Positions 58,043-64,000 of a stretch of 64,000 bases of DNA are shown piece by piece. The notes beneath the pieces are model-generated. The model saw nothing but the letters and a program-made list of their open reading frames with translations. It made no database searches and was not told the origin of the DNA. The stretch is from Hippasteria phrygiana. Lineage: Eukaryota > Echinodermata > Asteroidea > Valvatida > Goniasteridae. The position numbers were made by a program, and so were the translations under genes. Every line of letters starts with the position of its first letter. Within the stretch, counting starts at the first letter, position 1. The stretch lies in contig JAZGUH010000328.1 in the NCBI GenBank assembly GCA_037893225.1, positions 434,001 through 498,000 on the forward strand, read 5' to 3'.

Positions 58043-60052
58043 ATGGTTCGCTACAGAAAGGGCATGTTTAAGAGGAAAAAAGCCTATTTTAAAAAAGGCA
58101 ATGGTCTGACATGTCAGTTGATAAGAGAAAAGGCTGATGTTTCATCTTTCTATATCAGACCCACAAATGAACAATTGCAACTGGCCTTTCCCAGAGATGA
58201 GCGAGGTTCTTTCTACAACCCACCAGGTGCCAGAACTAATAAAACTGTGATGGTGCTGCGACCGAAAATTGAGGAAATAACGCCGATAAGCAGACTCCAA
58301 AGGGAAGGAGCCGACAACTTGAACCCAGGCGGCTACAGAATTGTTCATGTCAACACTACAGTTGAGACAAGTGTTCGAGCTACCCTGGACCATCAGCATG
58401 CGAATCCTGACTGTGATGGCTGGCCTCAGCTACAGGCAGAGCAAGAAACACACTGGGGCCTTGCTGTTTCAGAGGTGCTGTCATGCAACAAGTGCTACTT
58501 CTCGACAGGAAGGAAGAAGCTGTACTCAGAGATACCTCAGGTCAGCAGAGGCCGACGCACTGCAACTCCAAACATGGCCTTTTAGGTTGGTCTCCTCAAC
58601 CGGGTATTGCAGCCACAGGAGCAAGACGACTTTTGACAGCATTGGGTACAACTGTTCCTTCAATCAGTGGGCTGCAGAAAACAGCAAGCAAATGTGGGGA
58701 CATTATTATCAATGAAAATGTTAGATGTATGGCTGAAAAGAGAAAACTGGTCAAAGGTATTCAAGAATTACAGGGCTATGACAGAGAAAAACCGATTGCT
58801 GTCGAATTAGATAGACAATACAATAACCCCTTGAGAAACTGTCGGGAACAAAACACCATTTGTGCCGGCAACCCAAACTAGGGACGTAGTATGTGAGAAT
58901 GTAACCACCCAAAAAATGGTAGTAATGTACCACCACGAGAATAAACTCTGTAAATGTGAAAATCAAATGTCGGGCAAACACAGCTGTAACAAGTGGTACG
59001 AGCACACATATTCTTGTAGTGCTACACGCCCAGCAAATTACAACATGGGGGATGAAAGAGAAGGGGGAATTCAATGTGCCAAGAAACTTCTAGAGTGTAA
59101 GGAACCCTTGTTGGCAGAAAGAGTAACAAGCGATGCGGACGGGTGTATGGCAAAAGGTTTTATGTCTCAGATGAGAATTAAAGCAGGTATCGAGCCAGAA
59201 CACTTTCTTGACCCACCTTACTTAAATCGATCACTCAGTTCAGCAATCAGTCGGGCCAAATTCAGTGGTGACATGATGCCTGGTAGAACTAAAAATGAAA
59301 AAAAAAAGATACAAGACCGGTTAGGTGACGATGTAAGTCACAGGGTACAAGCAGAAGCAGGGGCAATCCTCAAGAAATGTGGGAGAAACTTTGCCCAAAT
59401 GTATGACATGGCTGAACAGGCTGCCTCAACCATTCCCGAATGTTACCAAGGTCGCCACAACCTTTGCAAAAAGCGGTCCTTGGTTTGCAATGGCAATAAC
59501 AGATTTCCCTACCTTCCTGTTCATGTTAGGGGAAAACTGAAAATGCTCGAGTCTGACAAGAAACTGCTTTTACTGAAAATTCTGAAGAGAATTGGTCACG
59601 AGGCAATGCAAAAAACCAGATATGGGACAAGTACACAAAAAGCAGAGTCCATGAACCATGCTTTTTCAAGTTCTAATCCAAAAGGGACACTAACCTTTTC
59701 CAGAAATGCTCTCTCAAGAGACCACAGCGCAGTTCACCTTGTCAACAATGGCCATGCCAACTTAATCATCCTCAAGTGTGAAGCTGCAGGTTGTCCTGTT
59801 TTGCCAGGATCTGCAGCTGCCAAAAGTCTGGCTGAAATGGACAGAAAAGAAAAATATCATTCCCAACGGGCTAGGAGCACACATTATAAAATACGAAGGG
59901 CAAAGTGTAGGGCACAACGATATAACTTGTACAACTGTGCCAAGTCATTGTACAAAAAGAAAGGGCAACTGGAACCCAAGTCAGCAATCCCTCCAGATGT
60001 GGATTGGCAAAGAATTCAGAGTGAGCACAATTACAGCATACGTTTCAATTAA
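58043..60052 (+). pseudogene. Mutator-like transposase, frameshifted (unit 13)
   Basis: Two shared frameshifts; C-terminal frame of 396 codons from 58862. Private Gln-to-Leu (LLLKILKR). Confidence 0.85.
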
Positions 60053-60151
60053 AAATGAATTATAAAAGCAAAAAGTGTAGCATCAAAAAATGGTGAGTAA
60101 TTTCAGTTATCAAACTTAATGGTGAGCCAAAAAGTTCTCCTTAATTACATT

Positions 60152-60603
60152 TTAAAGAAGACAATCCTTGTATGGGCCATGGCCCGAACACAAACGGCAT
60201 CTCTTACAACGAGATCTTGCAGTGTTGATGGCGTGTGGCTCAAGTGACAGGTGATCAAAATTCACACACAAGGAGTTGTGGCACAGGTGACTGACATCAT
60301 ACCCCCGGGGAAGATCAAGGACTCCAGAATAAACAATGTAAGTCAACCTGTGCACACGCATCCTTGTGCGTGAATTTGATTTGGAGCCAGGCATGACAAC
60401 ATTAATAATGCCATATTTCTGCTGGACATATCCTGTCCATACCCTACAATTTTGTCTGCCTCTGTGTACAGTCTTTCTTAAAATCTTGCCTTTAATTAGG
60501 GCCTTCCAGATGGAATCCATTTTGCTATGGTTTAAGAAATCTGCATAACAAACAATACAGACCGCGTGCGTGAGGTCAACTTACCTTTGCTACCATATGG
60601 CAT
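60152..60603 (-). CDS. I-PpoI-like His-Me endonuclease (unit 13)
   Basis: Open; position 23 is Gln, a third state at this site, and Ser46 is changed by a T-to-G at about 60383. The catalytic half is unchanged. The upstream exon-1 ATG is deleted as in unit 12. Confidence 0.78.
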
Positions 60604-61573
60604 TGGTCAAACGTTTTCTCCAGCAGTCATGATAGCCCTAGCCTGGGCATGCTACAAATAAAAATAAATAAATATACATCTCAGTCTAAATATTGGGTGA
60701 AACAATTCAGACAAACTACTTACTTGTAAATTTATGAGCCTCAGCGCAACCTATAATTGTAAACATGTTGATAACATGGCGGATAGGCATCTGAAATGTG
60801 TATGTGAATAAAAAGACAGCGAGAGCAAACAAAGAAAAGAAAGACAGAACCCATTTTGTTCTCTATCATGTGTGTAATCATTACTGTGTTTTCTGTGAGA
60901 TTTCATAGTTCAAAACATGAAACATACCTATTTTTAGCGAGTACACTTGGCATATAGGTTCCACTCACTGATCTCTATAGAGATCACTGGTTCCACTCCA
61001 CTAAATACGGCGCTCATTTTGTAACCAACATAAAAATAGAAAGGAAGAGCGCCACCTGGTGACGCTCAGGAGTAAGGTGGCAATATTTTTTTCACTGGAA
61101 ATTAAAGATTAAGACTCCTAGAATAATTTTCTTTTCAAATTTATGAGAGTTGAAGGAATTTTTTTTTTTTTATACTCCCCTCCCCACAAACCACCCCTAA
61201 AATGGTGGCCCATCTCTGGGCCCAGGTCTAAATGTAGCCCTCCCCCCCGCCTCTATGCCAAATAGACCCACGTATTGGTCATTTTTGTGAATGGAATTCC
61301 CCGAGTTGGAAGCCACGGGTCACCAATTCTTGATTTCCACAAATATTTCTACAATCAGTCCAATTTATAGGCCCCAGGGACCTCTTATTCAAAATTACTG
61401 GAGGGATCACAAAATATTAATGAGCTCGCGCGCAGTGATTTTCACAGATTTAGTGGCATGCACCCTGCTGATAGAAGTCATAATTATCGTGGCCCTAAAG
61501 GGACATGCGCGCATTTCTGCGCAGATTTCTGCGATGTCGTACATTTTTATTGTTTTGCGATAAAATCCGCAAT

Positions 61574-61794
61574 GCGCAGAAAATGTGCGCAGAAAATGTG
61601 CGCAGAAAATGTGCGCAGAAAATGTGCGCAGAAAATGTGCGCAGAAAATGTGCGCAGAAAATGTGCGCAGAAAATGTGCGCAGAAAATGTGCGCAGAAAA
61701 TGTGCGCAGAAAATGTGCGCAGAAAATGTGCGCAGAAAATGTGCGCAGAAAATGTGCGCAGAAAATGTGCGCAGAAAATGTGCGCAGAAAATGT
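61574..61794. repeat. 13-bp minisatellite, 17 copies (unit 14)
   Basis: The base after the array is changed (GTGCTAATG for GTGCGAATG), affecting one pair of the hairpin stem. Confidence 0.97.
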
Positions 61795-61883
61795 GCTAAT
61801 GTCCCTTCAGGGCCACAATACATATACGATAGTGCTGAACCAAATAGGCTAATCTGTTTGTGATTGGGTTTTTATGTTCACAG

Positions 61884-62001
61884 TGGGCCCGTGTCATGAG
61901 AGCGTTAATCCGTGTCAGAATGGAGCCACGTGTACGGGGGCTAAACTTCGCAGTAGTCTGCCGGTGCAGCGATGGTTTTGTGGGCGAAAACTGTGAAAGA
62001 G
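61884..62001 (+). pseudogene. EGF-like domain exon with 1-bp insertion (unit 14)
   Basis: An extra C near 61941 (ACGGGGGCTAAAC) makes the exon 118 nt and shifts the frame between cysteines 3 and 4. Splicing this copy would destroy the reading frame. It may be a real mutation or an assembly error. Confidence 0.75.
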
Positions 62002-62435
62002 GTACCGGTTGGCTATTACAGAAATCAAATTGGAGAAAGGCTATAAATGGTTCTGAAACAATCAACTGGTTGGGGCGTGCACTAGTTAACTAGTGTTGAC
62101 ATTATTGTACTGCGCAGACATTTTTTCAAACTATACTATTAGGCAAGATAAGCCAAAACTCTGAAGAAAAGAGAAATGTCACAAATCGAATTCATTTTGA
62201 CTTGCTTTATGAATTTAATAATTTTCATTTTACCAACTAGTTCATATTTAGAAAATGCCTTTGGTTATTGGCACAACAGGGAAGCAGTAACTTAAGCATG
62301 CACTGAATGAAATGCAATAGCTTTGCAATGGATGTTTATTGTTAGTGCACCATTATTCTTTTGTTGTTCATAGTGACATGGAATAAACAAAAAACTCTTC
62401 ATAACCCTAATTACTCACCAACTGAAAGGTCCACC

Positions 62436-64000
62436 ATGGTTCGCTACAGAAAGGGCATGTTTAAGAGGAAAAAAGCCTATTTTAAAAAAGGCAATGGTCT
62501 GACATGTCAGTTGATAAGAGAAAAGGCTGATGTTTCATCTTTCTATATCAGACCCACAAATGAACAATTGCAACTGGCCTTTCCCAGAGATGAGCGAGGT
62601 TCTTTCTACAACCCACCAGGTGCCAGAACTAATAAAACTGTGATGGTGCTGCGACCGAAAATTGAGGAAATAACGCCGATAAGCAGACTCCAAAGGGAAG
62701 GAGCCGACAACTTGAACCCAGGCGGCTACAGAATTGTTCATGTCAACACTACAGTTGAGACAAGTGTTCGAGCTACCCTGGACCATCAGCATGCGAATCC
62801 TGACTGTGATGGCTGGCCTCAGCTACAGGCAGAGCAAGAAACACACTGGGGCCTTGCTGTTTCAGAGGTGCTGTCATGCAACAAGTGCTACTTCTCGACA
62901 GGAAGGAAGAAGCTGTACTCAGAGATACCTCAGGTCAGCAGAGGCCGACGCACTGCAACTCCAAACATGGCCTTTTAGGTTGGTCTCCTCAACCGGGTAT
63001 TGCAGCCACAGGAGCAAGACGACTTTTGACAGCATTGGGTACAACTGTTCCTTCAATCAGTGGGCTGCAGAAAACAGCAAGCAAATGTGGGGACATTATT
63101 ATCAATGAAAATGTTAGATGTATGGCTGAAAAGAGAAAACTGGTCAAAGGTATTCAAGAATTACAGGGCTATGACAGAGAAAAACCGATTGCTGTCGAAT
63201 TAGATAGACAATACAATAACCCCTTGAGAAACTGTCGGGAACAAAACACCATTTGTGCCGGCAACCCAAACTAGGGACGTAGTATGTGAGAATGTAACCA
63301 CCCAAAAAATGGTAGTAATGTACCACCACGAGAATAAACTCTGTAAATGTGAAAATCAAATGTCGGGCAAACACAGCTGTAACAAGTGGTACGAGCACAC
63401 ATATTCTTGTAGTGCTACACGCCCAGCAAATTACAACATGGGGGATGAAAGAGAAGGGGGAATTCAATGTGCCAAGAAACTTCTAGAGTGTAAGGAACCC
63501 TTGTTGGCAGAAAGAGTAACAAGCGATGCGGACGGGTGTATGGCAAAAGGTTTTATGTCTCAGATGAGAATTAAAGCAGGTATCGAGCCAGAACACTTTC
63601 TTGACCCACCTTACTTAAATCGATCACTCAGTTCAGCAATCAGTCGGGCCAAATTCAGTGGTGACATGATGCCTGGTAGAACTAAAAATGAAAAAAAAAA
63701 GATACAAGACCGGTTAGGTGACGATGTAAGTCACAGGGTACAAGCAGAAGCAGGGGCAATCCTCAAGAAATGTCGGAGAAACTTTGCCCAAATGTATGAC
63801 ATGGCTGAACAGGCTGCCTCAACCATTCCCGAATGTTACCAAGGTCGCCACAACCTTTGCAAAAAGCGGTCCTTGGTTTGCAATGGCAATAACAGATTTC
63901 CCTACCTTCCTGTTCATGTTAGGGGAAAACTGAAAATGCTCGAGTCTGACAAGAAACTGCTTTTACTGAAAATTCAGAAGAGAATTGGTCACGAGGCAAT
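62436..64000 (+). pseudogene. Mutator-like transposase, frameshifted and cut by window end (unit 14)
   Basis: Two shared frameshifts and no extra deletion (C-terminal frame opens near 63255). Private Gly-to-Arg (KKCRRN) near 63774. The last third lies outside the window. Confidence 0.85.

Larger units (their letters stand above)
56715..61067 (+). repeat. Macrosatellite unit 13 (4,353 bp)
   Basis: Shares the 23-bp CATAT-flanked deletion (near 60955) and TTACTTGTAA with unit 12, and CCTCTATGCC in the leader with unit 14. A G interrupts the T run. Confidence 0.97.
61068..64000 (+). repeat. Macrosatellite unit 14 (partial, 2,933 bp in window)
   Basis: Ends inside the transposase at the window edge; the array evidently continues. 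The endonuclease and junction of this unit are outside the window. Confidence 0.97.

Noticed and set aside
1..64000. Ribosomal DNA array suggested by the I-PpoI-like gene and unit size
   Set aside because: No rRNA-like sequence in the unit; the coding content is transposase, endonuclease and EGF.

Overview
The window is eukaryotic and almost certainly metazoan. It has a complete EGF-like exon with phase-1 introns on both sides, short GT-AG introns, long minisatellites, transposase remnants of the animal Mutator-like type, and no bacterial gene organisation. A marine invertebrate (cnidarian, mollusc, lancelet or similar) is the best guess; the sequence does not fix the species.

The whole window is one head-to-tail macrosatellite. 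A unit of about 4.4 kb is repeated 14 times in the same orientation: 13 complete copies plus a 14th cut by the window end. With the boundary set at the first base, units start at 1, 4391, 8821, 13211, 21646, 26115, 30506, 34923, 39326, 43703, 48080, 52301, 56715 and 61068. Copies are nearly identical. Length differences come mostly from a 13-bp minisatellite with 2 to 21 copies per unit. The array runs off both ends.

Each unit contains, left to right: (i) about 420 bp of unrecognised A/T- and C-rich DNA; (ii) a 302-bp hairpin element carrying the minisatellite; (iii) a 117-nt EGF-like exon with acceptor, donor and symmetric 1-1 phase; (iv) a plus-strand Mutator-like transposase of about 670 codons, broken in every copy by the same pair of compensating frameshifts; (v) a convergent minus-strand gene for an I-PpoI-like His-Me finger (zinc-binding) endonuclease, open in 12 of the 13 copies in the window; (vi) splice signals for 5' exons of that minus-strand gene; (vii) an 18-bp perfect palindrome and a CTCF-like motif at the unit junction.

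The array is interrupted once, at 13219-17182. A 3,964-bp, nearly full-length inverted-repeat element with a 3-bp TAA target duplication sits just inside unit 4. Its arms are built from tandem GGCCGCCAAAAT-type repeats, and its centre carries a captured exon and intron from an unidentified gene.

The most interesting reading, which is inference, is a macrosatellite that carries its own site-specific endonuclease. The transposase that may have founded the unit is dead in all copies, while the endonuclease frame is largely preserved. Palindromes in every unit are candidate targets, and variants are shuffled between units as expected from gene conversion or unequal exchange. The EGF exon was either captured by the mobile element or is a host exon duplicated with it; if transcription crosses the array, exon-to-exon splicing would encode a run of near-identical EGF domains.
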